Positions 15,407 to 24,397 of a stretch of DNA of 32,584 bases are shown one piece after another. The notes beneath the pieces were generated by a model. That model saw only the letters and a program-made list of their open reading frames with translations. It did not search any database and was not told the origin of the DNA. Source of the stretch: Mycolicibacterium gilvum (GTDB lineage: Bacteria > Actinomycetota > Actinomycetes > Mycobacteriales > Mycobacteriaceae); contig NZ_UGQM01000004.1 of the NCBI RefSeq assembly GCF_900454025.1, forward strand, positions 1-32,584. The letters run 5' to 3'. Position 1 is the stretch's first letter. Each line of letters begins with the position of its first letter. The translations under genes were made by a program, and so were the position numbers.

Positions 15407-15610
15407 ATGGCCAAGGGACATCACCGCAGCGCGGCCACCGGTCGCTACGTCAAGGCGTCCACCGCGGCGCGCAACCCCAAGACCACGGTCACCGAACGGG
15501 GTGCCAACCGCAGCAGTGGAACCCATCACCGCAGTGCCATCACCGGCAAGTTCGTGAAGGGCTCCACGGCGGCACGGCACCCCAACACCACGGTCACCGA
15601 ACGCGGCTGA
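15407..15610 (+). CDS. 67-aa basic protein made of two tandem repeats
   Basis: Two copies of one 28-residue unit: HHRSAATGRYVKASTAARNP, then KTTVTERG (residues 5-32), and HHRSAITGKFVKGSTAARHP, then NTTVTERG (residues 40-67), separated by ANRSSGT. It is basic, polar and without a membrane segment. The motif HxRSAxTGRYV is common in small mycobacterial and phage proteins of unknown function, sometimes misnamed as transporters. A good ribosome site precedes the ATG. It is divergent from the XRE/ImmA pair, which may control it. Confidence 0.75.
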   Translation: MAKGHHRSAATGRYVKASTAARNPKTTVTERGANRSSGTHHRSAITGKFVKGSTAARHPNTTVTERG

Positions 15611-15712
15611 CCACTTCTCCGAGCGGCGGGGGATCTCCGGTCCTCGATGTACCGCCCCGCCGCTCGGAGTGCCTCTCCGCACGCAGAACCCCTCAAGGAA
15701 AGTGAGGCCATC

Positions 15713-15832
15713 ATGGCCGTGTCCGTCCCCACCATCACCTGCCCGTACTGTCGATTCACCTTCGTGAACGTCCGGGTCACCAAGCACGGGCTCATCCGTT
15801 GCGGCAACTGCGGCAAGACGATGAAAATCTGA
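15713..15832 (+). CDS. 39-aa zinc-ribbon protein
   Basis: Two CxxC pairs, CPYC and CGNC, 19 residues apart (TCPYCRFTFVNVRV, then LIRCGNCGKTMKI) form a compact zinc ribbon, here the whole protein. ATG 15713 has AAGGAAAG about 9 nt upstream; a longer reading from 15647 lacks support. It may act as a tiny nucleic-acid-binding or accessory protein. The 102-nt gap suggests co-transcription with the 67-aa repeat gene. Confidence 0.7.
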   Translation: MAVSVPTITCPYCRFTFVNVRVTKHGLIRCGNCGKTMKI

Positions 15833-15850
15833 CTCCGGCAACATGATTGG

Positions 15851-15880
15851 CTCTCGCAGCTAGACCTCCAGCTGCGAGAG
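15851..15880. terminator. Bidirectional terminator
   Basis: Perfect 11-bp stem CTCTCGCAGCT (15851-15861) and AGCTGCGAGAG (15870-15880) with an 8-nt loop, between the convergent zinc-ribbon and resolvase genes. It includes the last codons of the resolvase. Confidence 0.8.
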
Positions 15881-16429
15881 ATACCGGTAGGCCGTGGCGC
15901 GACTAATGCCGAACGCCTTCGCAAGCTCGGGAACGGGCTCACCGGTCGCCGCCAGCCGACGCAGCTGCTTCTGGCGCTCCGCGGTCAGTTTCGCCGGCTT
16001 CGTGGCCGGCAGTTGACGGGCACGCCGAGACTCACGTGAGGCGGCCCGACGCTCACGGCCGAGTTCGAGTTCGAGTTCAGCCAATGTCGCCATGATGGCG
16101 GCCACTGCCCGACCGGTGGGCGTGCCGGTGTCCACCCCTTCGCGTAAGGCGCGCAACAGAATTCGACGCTCACCCAGATCCGCAATGGTGCGGGTGACTT
16201 CGGCGACCGATCGGCCCAACCGATCGATGGCCGTGACCACCACCGTGTCACCTTCGCGCGCGTAGTGCAGCAGCGCCGCTAAGCCCGGCCGCCCGACGTT
16301 CACCGCACCGGACAGCTTGTCGGTGAACACGTGGCCGGATTCAACACCCTGCGCGGCCAGCGCCGCGAGCTGTGCATCGAGGTCCTGACCAAGAGTGCTC
16401 ACCCGCGCATACCCAAGGATCGTTGTCAC
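15860..16429 (-). CDS. Small serine recombinase (resolvase/invertase)
   Basis: A 189-aa serine recombinase. The catalytic Ser11 lies in GYARVSTLGQDLDAQ; the helper motif AIDRLGRS and the long E-helix (ATLAELELELGRERR) are present. It ends in a helix-turn-helix (PVPELAKAFGISRATAYRYL). Full length for the Tn3-resolvase/invertase group. It starts next to a res-like region (16462-16569) holding a 26-bp core site. Two related cores at 20009 and 21906, in the same orientation, delimit gene segments, so it may excise or integrate them. Resolution of plasmid multimers is the conventional role. Confidence 0.92.
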   Translation of the reverse strand: MTTILGYARVSTLGQDLDAQLAALAAQGVESGHVFTDKLSGAVNVGRPGLAALLHYAREGDTVVVTAIDRLGRSVAEVTRTIADLGERRILLRALREGVDTGTPTGRAVAAIMATLAELELELGRERRAASRESRRARQLPATKPAKLTAERQKQLRRLAATGEPVPELAKAFGISRATAYRYLSQLEV

Positions 16430-16461
16430 GCGTCCACCGTCTCATCAACCTCCGACATCGA

Positions 16462-16569
16462 GGATCTGAGACACGCGGTGTGAGACGAGAAATGAGACAC
16501 CGCGACCTGGCGCTATGCGGACTGGGCACTGCTCCGCGGTGCCTGTCTCGTTTCTCTAGAAACGAGACA
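16462..16569. promoter_or_regulatory. res-like site of the resolvase
   Basis: Starts 33 bp upstream of the resolvase ATG. It has three GAGAC elements (16468-16498), two of them inside an inverted repeat CGCGGTGT (16474-16481) and ACACCGCG (16497-16504). Farther out lies a 26-bp dyad with arms TGTCTCGTTT (16544-16553) and AAACGAGACA (16560-16569). This matches accessory subsites next to the gene and a distal crossover site. Subsite roles are inferred. Confidence 0.6.
16544..16569 (+). repeat. Resolvase core-like site 1
   Basis: 26 bp with 10-bp perfect arms TGTCTCGTTT and AAACGAGACA around CTCTAG; the central two bases are CT, which is asymmetric and would give direction. Site 2 (20009-20034) matches 22 of 26 positions and site 3 (21906-21931) matches 21 of 26, all in this orientation. 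The stop codon of the dioxygenase-like gene is only 27 bp away. Confidence 0.7.
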
Positions 16570-16596
16570 ACGCTGCGGCTAGCAAGCAATGACTAG

Positions 16597-17610
16597 CTAT
16601 GACGGGGGTAGTCCGTTCGGGGGCGGTCCTCCGGGGCCGCCAGGTGGACCTGCGGGTGGGGCTCCGGGCGGTGCGCCGTCGCCGGTGAGTTGCCCGCCGG
16701 TGGGAGCGGTATCAGTGTCGATGCCTACGGCCAAGGTGACGAGATAGCCGCTGTTGATGTTGCCGCTGACGGTGGCGAGTTGGGTGGCGCCGTTGTCGTC
16801 TCCGAAGACGTTGTCGCTGTCAAGGGTTACTTGGGCGAGGTTGGTAACTGATTGTTCGTATCCAGTCTGTGCGTAGACGACATCGGCGACCTCTTTCGGA
16901 AGTGCCACTTGAGATGTGGCGATTGCGTTGGCGGGGTCGGTGATGCTTTCCTGGTCACGGTAGACCTCGAAGTGGATGTGCGGCCACCGTCCTAGATAGC
17001 AGGCGGGGAAGATGCTGGTGTATGACACTTTTCCGGTGTTGTCGGCGATCTGGACGCCGCGTAGGTAGTTCTGGTCTTCGATGCCCTCGGAGTACAGGGA
17101 GTAACCACCGCTGCGGTCGCAGTGCCAGACGTAGACGGCTGCGCCCGCGAACGGGCGGCCGCCGTTGGTGATATCGGTGATCGTCAGTTCCAGCGTCATC
17201 GGGACCCCTTCGGCAACGCTGGTGGCATCGCCGAAGCTTGACCGGATATCACTGCGGACGATGCCGCTTTGTTCGAGCACATCCGGGCCGTTTGAGCCGT
17301 CACCCGGGTACGGGCCGGCCGTTTCGTCGGGAATTTCGGTCAGCGTGGTCGATGCGCCGGTCGAGGAGGATGCCGGCGTCGACGATGCATCATTCTTCGC
17401 GGTTGCACACGCAGCGAGCCCTGCGGCGGCCGCTCCCCAACCAAGGACATGAAGCATTCTGCGTCGGTTCAGTAGTGTGTCGACGTCGAACATCAGTCCC
17501 TGCTCATCGATGTCCTCGGTGGGTCTGGGTAGCGTCCGGCCTTGATGCGCGACCCGCCTACGGCGGGTCAGATTGTTTTCCCTCTGCTTACCTTGCTGGC
17601 TGAAACTCAT
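16597..17610 (-). CDS. Exported intradiol-dioxygenase-like protein
   Basis: A 337-aa protein. ATG 17610 is preferred since TACTTT (17618-17623, minus strand) ends 7 nt upstream. A cytoplasmic lead (QGRTLPRPTEDIDEQG, DVDTLLNRRRML) precedes a hydrophobic segment ending LAACATAKN, a lipobox-like cleavage site, so export as a lipoprotein is likely. The dioxygenase domain carries YVWHCDRSGGYSLYSEG and ACYLGRWPHIHFEVY, holding the expected iron ligands (Tyr and His). Relatives open catechol-type rings, but exported single-domain members have no proven substrate. The C-terminus is a Gly/Pro tail (GAPPGAPPAGPPGG). It reads toward site 1. Confidence 0.8.
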   Translation of the reverse strand: MSFSQQGKQRENNLTRRRRVAHQGRTLPRPTEDIDEQGLMFDVDTLLNRRRMLHVLGWGAAAAGLAACATAKNDASSTPASSSTGASTTLTEIPDETAGPYPGDGSNGPDVLEQSGIVRSDIRSSFGDATSVAEGVPMTLELTITDITNGGRPFAGAAVYVWHCDRSGGYSLYSEGIEDQNYLRGVQIADNTGKVSYTSIFPACYLGRWPHIHFEVYRDQESITDPANAIATSQVALPKEVADVVYAQTGYEQSVTNLAQVTLDSDNVFGDDNGATQLATVSGNINSGYLVTLAVGIDTDTAPTGGQLTGDGAPPGAPPAGPPGGPGGPPPNGLPPS

Positions 17611-17758
17611 GGGCCCCAAAGTAGGTGCGCGAGCTATGTTTCCGCTTTGCGCGCGGGTGGATGTGTCACCGGGGAGCTGTGACTCTATGACGTGTGAGGC
17701 CAACCATCGGTAAAGGAACCGCGGGTCGGGGCGGGCTGCACAGCTGGCGGAGCAATGA

Positions 17759-19224
17759 TCAGAACCTGTGGATGAGCCTCGGGATGGGGGCGTGAAAGTG
17801 GGCGCACCTTCCCGAGGATGATCTGAAAGTCAGTAGGTCCGATCATGAGCCGGCGTTGGCGCGCTGGTTCGGGAAGGTACGCCCATGCTCACCGTAGTTC
17901 ACGACGCCGAGGACGCCAACGGCCACGAGGCCTCTGGGCGCTCGTTGTTGGACGAGATCGTCCGCGACGGTGCCCGGCAAATGCTGGCCGCGGCGTTGCA
18001 GGCCGAGGTCGCCGCGTATGTGGCCCAGTACGCCGATCAGCTCGACGACAACGGGCACCGGCTGGTGGTGCGCAACGGCTACCACCAGCCACGTGAGGTG
18101 TTGACCGCAGCCGGTGCGGTGCAGGTGAAAGCTCCACGAGTCAACGACAAACGCGTCGACCCCGACACTGGTGAGCGGAAACGGTTTTCCTCGGCGATCC
18201 TGCCGGCGTGGGCGCGCAAGTCACCGCAGATGAGCGAGGTGCTGCCGCTTTTGTATCTGCACGGGCTGTCGACCAGTGATTTCGGGCCGGCCCTGGAGCA
18301 GTTTCTGGGCTCGGGTGCCGGGTTGTCGGCCACCACGATCACCCGGCTGACCAGTCAGTGGCAAGATGAGGCCCGCGCGTTCGCCGCCCGGGACCTGTCG
18401 GGCACCGATTACGTCTACCTGTGGGTGGACGGCATCCACCTCAAGGTCCGCCTGGACCAGGAAAAGCTGTGCTTGCTGGTGATGCTGGGTGTGCGCGCTG
18501 ACGGCCGCAAAGAACTGGTGGCGATCACCGACGGCTACCGCGAATCGACCGAGTCGTGGGCTGATCTGCTGCGCGACTGCAAGCGACGCGGCATGACCGC
18601 CCCGGTGCTCGCGGTCGGCGATGGCGCACTCGGGTTCTGGAACGCGGTGCGTGAGGTGTTCCCGGCCACCAAAGAGCAGCGGTGCTGGTTTCATAAGCAG
18701 GCTAATGTTCTTGCCGCGCTGCCGAAATCAGCGCACCCGTCGGCGTTGGCGGCGATCAAGGAGATCTACAACGCCGAGGATATCGACAAGGCCCAGCTCG
18801 CGGTCAAAGCCTTCGAGGTCGACTTCGGGGCCAAGTATCCTAAAGCGGTCGCCAAGATCACCGACGATCTGGACACCCTGCTGGAGTTCTACCACTACCC
18901 GGCCGAACATTGGATTCACCTACGCACCACGAATCCGATCGAAAGCACCTTCGCCACAGTGCGTTTGCGCACCAAGGTCACCAAAGGCCCGGGATCACGC
19001 GCGGCCGGACTGGCTATGGCCTACAAGCTCATCGACGCCGCCGCGGCCCGCTGGCGCGCCGTCAACGCCCCACACCTGGTCGCTTTGGTCCGCGCCGGCG
19101 CGGTCTTCCACAAGGGAAAGCTGCTCGAACGCCCCACCGAGATCACCCCAACACAGCCGCCCACCGACGGCGCCGAACAACCCGGAACGGAGGTCGCCTG
19201 AACAACCCGATCCACAGGTATTGA
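17759..19224 (+). mobile_element. IS256-family insertion sequence
   Basis: It carries one transposase gene (17885-19201). Imperfect terminal inverted repeats share ACCTGTGGAT: left 17759-17773 (TCAGAACCTGTGGAT), right 19210-19224 (13 of 15 matching after inversion). No clear target duplication can be read beside these ends, so exact borders are uncertain by a few bases. It lies between the dioxygenase-like gene and the secreted-protein gene, within the segment between sites 1 and 2. Confidence 0.75.
17885..19201 (+). CDS. IS256-family transposase
   Basis: A 438-aa DDE transposase of the mutator/IS256 group. The N-terminal part (DEIVRDGARQMLAAALQAEV; RNGYHQPREVLTAAG) matches the family. Acidic residues sit in VYLWVDGIHLKVR, in VLAVGDGALGFW and in TTNPIESTFATVRLR, the expected Asp-Asp-Glu order, and CWFHKQANVL is typical. 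Full length and intact. ATG 17885 is the natural start; the last codons overlap the right end of the element. Confidence 0.93.
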   Translation: MLTVVHDAEDANGHEASGRSLLDEIVRDGARQMLAAALQAEVAAYVAQYADQLDDNGHRLVVRNGYHQPREVLTAAGAVQVKAPRVNDKRVDPDTGERKRFSSAILPAWARKSPQMSEVLPLLYLHGLSTSDFGPALEQFLGSGAGLSATTITRLTSQWQDEARAFAARDLSGTDYVYLWVDGIHLKVRLDQEKLCLLVMLGVRADGRKELVAITDGYRESTESWADLLRDCKRRGMTAPVLAVGDGALGFWNAVREVFPATKEQRCWFHKQANVLAALPKSAHPSALAAIKEIYNAEDIDKAQLAVKAFEVDFGAKYPKAVAKITDDLDTLLEFYHYPAEHWIHLRTTNPIESTFATVRLRTKVTKGPGSRAAGLAMAYKLIDAAAARWRAVNAPHLVALVRAGAVFHKGKLLERPTEITPTQPPTDGAEQPGTEVA

Positions 19225-19291
19225 CAATTTCTCCAGCTGGCGCCTAGGGCGGGCTCAGTGTCTCCCAATGTGGAGGCCCTAGCGTGCTGTG

Positions 19292-19309
19292 AGCGAGATC
19301 AATCTCGCT
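19292..19309. promoter_or_regulatory. Perfect 18-bp dyad upstream of the secreted-protein gene
   Basis: AGCGAGAT (19292-19299) and ATCTCGCT (19302-19309) form a perfect dyad separated by two bases, 34 nt before the GTG start at 19344. Possible operator of that gene or a short hairpin in its leader. Confidence 0.45.
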
Positions 19310-19343
19310 GCTCGATATGATTAGCAAAGGAAGGAAGTCGCCG

Positions 19344-19649
19344 GTGAATTTCACGCGAATGGTGTGCACCTCGACGTTGGCCGCTGGAGTTGGAGTCGCT
19401 GGCCTGCTCGGAGTGGGCTTGGGGGCGGCCAATGCTGAACCCGGCCAGCAGTGCAACGCGCCCAATGCTCCGGCGTGCCAGCCGCAGAACAACGGTCCGC
19501 AAGGCAACAACTGGCAGAACCGCGGTATCGACCAAGGGCGACAGGATCATCAACCGTTCACCTACAACGGCCATCAGGTTCAGCCGTTGCCGGCCGGAAA
19601 CGGAGACGGGTGGGGTTTTTGGTTCCTGGGCCAATGGATCCGACTGTGA
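19344..19649 (+). CDS. Small secreted mycobacterial protein
   Basis: A 101-aa protein. GTG 19344 follows AAGGAAGG with about 9-nt spacing; ATG 19317 is a weaker alternative. There is a signal peptide (TSTLAAGVGVAGLLGVGLGA) with likely cleavage after ANA-EP. The mature part is Asn/Gln/Gly-rich with two early cysteines (QCNAPNAPACQ) and a C-terminal block GNGDGWGFWFLGQWIRL. From memory this block is typical of a mycobacterial family of small exported proteins of unknown function. Intact. It sits directly after the IS256 element, which may have separated it from its original upstream region. Confidence 0.75.
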   Translation: MNFTRMVCTSTLAAGVGVAGLLGVGLGAANAEPGQQCNAPNAPACQPQNNGPQGNNWQNRGIDQGRQDHQPFTYNGHQVQPLPAGNGDGWGFWFLGQWIRL

Positions 19650-20096
19650 ACCCATCGCGGTAGTTAAATATTGCCGCTAGTGCGACTGTCCGGCACAGCC
19701 GTGAATACGACGATGCCGAGTAGGAGCATCTGGGGCGCCTCGCTGCCAGCGCCAGGCGCAGCAGTGTCTCGATCGGCAATGGCCGCCCGGCGATCCTGCA
19801 GCTTTGACCTTGTCCGCCGCGACATCTCCCACACCTGCTGAAGCGGCGTGGTCGTGAACCTCAGCTGCCCGCTAGTGCGCATCGGCGCTGGCGCGCCTGT
19901 TCCGACATACGCCCAGGCTAGGCGCTGCGGTGCTCATCGAGTTTGCCGGTTGCTGATGGTCAACTCTGGTAGATCGACCAGCTATCACACGCGAAACAGG
20001 ATCTGATTAGTCCCGATTCTCTAGAAGCGAGACACCGCGGCTCATCCTCTCCGTTCACGAGAAGTCACGACACGATCCTTTCCACGAAGGCGCGGA
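19650..20096. other. Gene-free stretch containing core-like site 2
   Basis: 447 bp. I see no convincing gene; a 53-codon minus-strand frame (starting near 19825) has no ribosome site or family signal. The stretch includes the core-like site at 20009-20034. Confidence 0.5.
20009..20034 (+). repeat. Resolvase core-like site 2
   Basis: Shares TTCTCTAGAA and 22 of 26 positions with site 1, same orientation. The 16 bp before it (19993-20008) match the 16 bp before site 3 at 13 of 16 positions, so the homology between sites 2 and 3 runs over 42 bp. It lies 62 bp from the thiC stop. Confidence 0.65.
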
Positions 20097-21790
<1,694 letters not shown>

Positions 21791-21905
21791 ACGCTACGAA
21801 TTTAGCAGCCCATGTGCAGAGTCGCCGCCCGCACCCGCTACCCGACCGCCTCCTCGCCGCCGACCCAACCGCTTGAACCTAGTCCAGCTGAGACAAGAAC
21901 TGATT

Positions 21906-21931
21906 GATCTCAGTTCTCTAGAAACAAGACA
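21906..21931 (+). repeat. Resolvase core-like site 3
   Basis: Shares TTCTCTAGAA and the half TAGAAACAAGACA with site 1 (21 of 26 overall), same orientation. Every difference from site 2 inside the 26 bp is a transition. It lies about 115 bp beyond the riboswitch's 5' end, closing the thiC segment. Confidence 0.65.
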
Positions 21932-22035
21932 ATGTGGCCTAGCCCATCGTTGTCGATTGCGTGGGATTTCGGTTCTTGGCTTCACCGCCGCGCCGCTAGT
22001 CACTGTCCGGGTTTCTTGATGGGTATAGGACGGTG

Positions 22036-22233
22036 ATGAAGATGTCTCTTACGCTGATGGTGGTTGGAGTGGGCGCCCTGACCGCAGCGGTGTTGAGCTA
22101 CGCGCTGGGACTCGCCCAGGCGGGGACTACAGCAGGGATTGCGGCACTGTTGCTCACTGGAGCTGGTCTAGCACTGCTCAATCAAAATGGTCGATACGCG
22201 GCCCAGCAGCAGCGCACCTGGCCCGGTGACTGA
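22036..22233 (+). CDS. Small membrane protein, two hydrophobic segments
   Basis: A 65-aa protein, MKMSLTLMVVGVGALTAAVL, then a second hydrophobic helix (AGIAALLLTGAGLALL) and a polar tail (NQNGRYAAQQQRTW). ATG 22036 is 6 nt after TATAGG (22024-22029), a leaderless layout; GTG 22033 is the alternative. No family is recognised. First gene after site 3. Confidence 0.6.
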   Translation: MKMSLTLMVVGVGALTAAVLSYALGLAQAGTTAGIAALLLTGAGLALLNQNGRYAAQQQRTWPGD

Positions 22234-22517
22234 AGTCACCCACCCCGGTTATCCCCGCGCCGATCTTGGAGGTTGCACTCGTCGATAACGCGTCGCCCCG
22301 GCATCCCCGGTGGCACCGTCTTGGGAACCCGCGAGCCCGGGGGCGCGGTGGTGGTCGGTGTCGGGAAACCACTTAGTAACTCCGCCACGAGTTCACGCTG
22401 GGTCACCCACCGATGAACCCCACCATCAGCCCACCCTTGACGACGATCAATGGCTGCACTTATCCGCTCATCCGAGCGGGCCGATTTGGTGCGGTGCCGC
22501 CGGGGTATAGCCGCTCT

Positions 22518-22688
22518 ATGTCTTCAACCAACGAGCAGCCCGACCTTAGTGAGGTGTTGACCCCCGGTGAGGAAGTTCACCCGGATCGCCACGAGCACGC
22601 TAAAGAAGGCAAACACCTCGATGAAGCTGAACTTGAGCGACGCACTCAGCACGAACGTGACGTAGTGCACGGTGAACCCACCACCTAG
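22518..22688 (+). CDS. Small acidic hydrophilic protein
   Basis: A 56-aa protein starting MSSTNEQPDLSEVLTPGEEV, with many His/Glu (HPDRHEHAKEGKHLDEAE). It is probably disordered and soluble. TATAGC (22506-22511) ends 6 nt before the ATG, so it is likely leaderless. The function is unknown. It precedes the membrane-stress-like cluster. Confidence 0.55.
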   Translation: MSSTNEQPDLSEVLTPGEEVHPDRHEHAKEGKHLDEAELERRTQHERDVVHGEPTT

Positions 22689-22755
22689 TTGTTCTGGAAG
22701 GGCCCCGTCTGCCGCCCGAGTCTGCAGACGGCAATAACATCGTGAGAAAGAGGCC

Positions 22756-23169
22756 GTGGAGATGAAGGCGGAACCGGGAAACAGCGCTGACGCCCCGATT
22801 GGTGAGCTATTAGTTCAGTTGTCGACGCAGACGTCGCGGCTGGTGCGCGATGAGATGCGGTTGGCGCAAAAGGAATTCGCGGATTCAGCCAAACACGCCG
22901 GCATCGGCGCTGGCCTCATCAGTGTCGCCGGACTGTTAGCGGTGTTCGGGTTGGCCAGTCTTATCACCGCGGCGATCGCCGCTCTTGCGCTGGTACTACC
23001 GGTCTGGGCGTCAGCATTGATCATCGCTGCGGCTCTGTTCATCATCGCCGGCATCGCGGGTCTTATCAGCAAGAAACAACTCAGTGAAGCCTCCCCCGCC
23101 CCGGAGGCGACCATTGCCAATGTCAAACAAGACCTCACCGAAGTGGAGAACGCCCGTCATGGCCACTGA
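22756..23169 (+). CDS. Holin-X/DUF1469 membrane protein
   Basis: A 137-aa protein with an N-terminal helix (LLVQLSTQTSRLVRDEMRLAQKEFADSAKHA) followed by two membrane segments (AGLISVAGLLAVFGLASLIT; LPVWASALIIAAALFIIAG). This is the layout of the actinobacterial putative Holin-X superfamily, despite the name not shown to lyse cells. GTG 22756 or ATG 22762; AAAGAGG lies just upstream. It overlaps the next gene by 11 nt, so the two are co-translated. Confidence 0.8.
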   Translation: MEMKAEPGNSADAPIGELLVQLSTQTSRLVRDEMRLAQKEFADSAKHAGIGAGLISVAGLLAVFGLASLITAAIAALALVLPVWASALIIAAALFIIAGIAGLISKKQLSEASPAPEATIANVKQDLTEVENARHGH

Positions 23170-23539
23170 GCAGCCACCGTCGCAACCACCCTCACCCGAC
23201 CTCTCCGGCGAGCCTGGGCCTGACGCCAGCGCCGCGGACATTGAAGCTGATATCGAGAAAACGCGTCACGAACTCGGCAACACCGTGGAGGCACTGGCCG
23301 CGAAAGCGGACGTGAAAGGTCAGGCACAACGCAAGGCTGCCGAGGCGAAAGCCCGACTCACCGACAAAGCTGTGCAGGCCCGCGAAGTGGTCGCCGAAAA
23401 GGCCAGTGCCGTGCAAACGGCCACCCAGGAAGCGCTCACCGACAACACCGGAGCGGTGAAACCGACGGTGCCGGTCGCCGCCATCGTGGCTGCAAGCCTG
23501 CTCATCGTCGGCATTCTGGCGTGGCGTAGCCGTCGCTAG
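23159..23539 (+). CDS. DUF3618 membrane-anchored protein
   Basis: A 126-aa protein with a disordered Pro-rich start, then the DUF3618 signature (DIEADIEKTRHELGNTVEAL, AAKADVKGQAQRKAAE), a long charged helix, and a C-terminal membrane anchor (VPVAAIVAASLLIVGILAW). It overlaps the Holin-X gene; in actinobacterial genomes these two families are commonly adjacent. Probably an envelope-stress-related pair. The molecular function is unknown. Confidence 0.85.
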   Translation: MATEQPPSQPPSPDLSGEPGPDASAADIEADIEKTRHELGNTVEALAAKADVKGQAQRKAAEAKARLTDKAVQAREVVAEKASAVQTATQEALTDNTGAVKPTVPVAAIVAASLLIVGILAWRSRR

Positions 23540-23573
23540 CGTGCGCGTTAGCTCAGAGAAAGAGGTGTCCGTC

Positions 23574-23864
23574 GTGGAGAAAACCACGAGTACGTCGGCC
23601 AAGATTCTGTATCGACCAGTGGGGCTGCTCAGTTCGGTGGTGGGTGGACTTCTCGCTGGCGTCATCTTCAAACAGGTGTGGCAGCGCGCCACCCCCGGTG
23701 ACAAACCCGATCCGCCGAAGGCGTTAGAGACCGAGTATCCGTTCAAAGAGATTCTGTTGGCCGCCGCCATCCAAGGCGCTATCTTCTCCGTGGTCAAGAC
23801 AGTGATCGACCGTCAAGGTGCCCGGCTGTTCGAGAGGGCCACCGGCGAATGGCCCGGCAGTTGA
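23574..23864 (+). CDS. DUF4235 membrane protein
   Basis: A 96-aa protein. GTG 23574 is preferred (AAAGAGGTG about 7 nt upstream; GTG 23541 is possible). It has two membrane segments (LLSSVVGGLLAGVIFKQVW; EILLAAAIQGAIFSVVKTVI) with a polar loop (TPGDKPDPP), the pattern of DUF4235. It follows the DUF3618 gene by 34 nt, as in many mycobacteria. Function unknown. Confidence 0.8.
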   Translation: MEKTTSTSAKILYRPVGLLSSVVGGLLAGVIFKQVWQRATPGDKPDPPKALETEYPFKEILLAAAIQGAIFSVVKTVIDRQGARLFERATGEWPGS

Positions 23865-24227
23865 CCGCGGCCACCACTCCAACCGCTTCGACAGAGGGAA
23901 GATGTGAGATGGCAATAGTGACGGGTTCAGTCGAGGTGGCCGCACCGCTGTCAGCGGTGTACAACCAGTGGACGCAATTCACGTCTTTCCCCCACTTCAT
24001 GTCCGGGGTTGAGCAGGTCACCCAGATCGATGACACCCACACCCATTGGGTAATCAGCCTCGGCGGGGTAACCCGCGAATTCGACGCCACCATCGTGGTG
24101 CAGCACCCTGATCAACGTCTGGCCTGGAGCAGCACCGACGGAACCACCCACTCCGGAGTAGTCAGCTTCGAGACCCTAGACGACACGCACACCCGGGTCA
24201 CCGTGGAAATGAATTGGCAGCCCGCCG

Positions 24228-24234
24228 GTCTGAT
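24228..24234. repeat. Target-site duplication, left copy
   Basis: GTCTGAT, repeated at 27613-27619 on the other side of the transposon. The next base outward differs, so the duplication is 7 bp at most. Confidence 0.8.
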
Positions 24235-24299
24235 TGTTGCCCGTCATTGAGCGTGACGATGTTGTCGTCATCGGTGGTGATGATGACGGATCGATGAGA

Positions 24300-24331
24300 A
24301 CAGCCCCGCTCGGTGTTTTGAGCGGGGCTGT
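24300..24331. terminator. Strong hairpin near the transposon's left end
   Basis: Perfect 12-bp stem ACAGCCCCGCTC (24300-24311) and GAGCGGGGCTGT (24320-24331) with a T-rich 8-nt loop, after the tniB-like stop on the minus strand. It probably blocks transcription both out of and into the element. Confidence 0.85.
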
Positions 24332-24390
24332 GGTGGTCTCGGTGACGGGATCGTCGCCGCGGTGATGCCGTGGTGGTCTCGGTGATGGGA
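24330..24390 (+). repeat. Direct 21-bp repeat inside the transposon end
   Basis: GTGGTGGTCTCGGTGA followed by C or T and GGGA occurs at 24330-24350 and 24370-24390 (one difference in 21), starts 40 bp apart. Possible internal transposase-binding sites or a small duplication. Confidence 0.6.
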
Positions 24391-24397
24391 GTCTGGT

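Noticed and set aside
17751..19232. Target duplication for the IS256 element
   Set aside because: Only CAAT recurs near both ends; no 8-9 bp repeat can be read, so none is claimed.
19664..19882. Minus-strand open frame between the secreted-protein gene and core-like site 2
   Set aside because: No ribosome site, leaderless -10 box or recognisable motif; composition fits a chance frame in GC-rich DNA.
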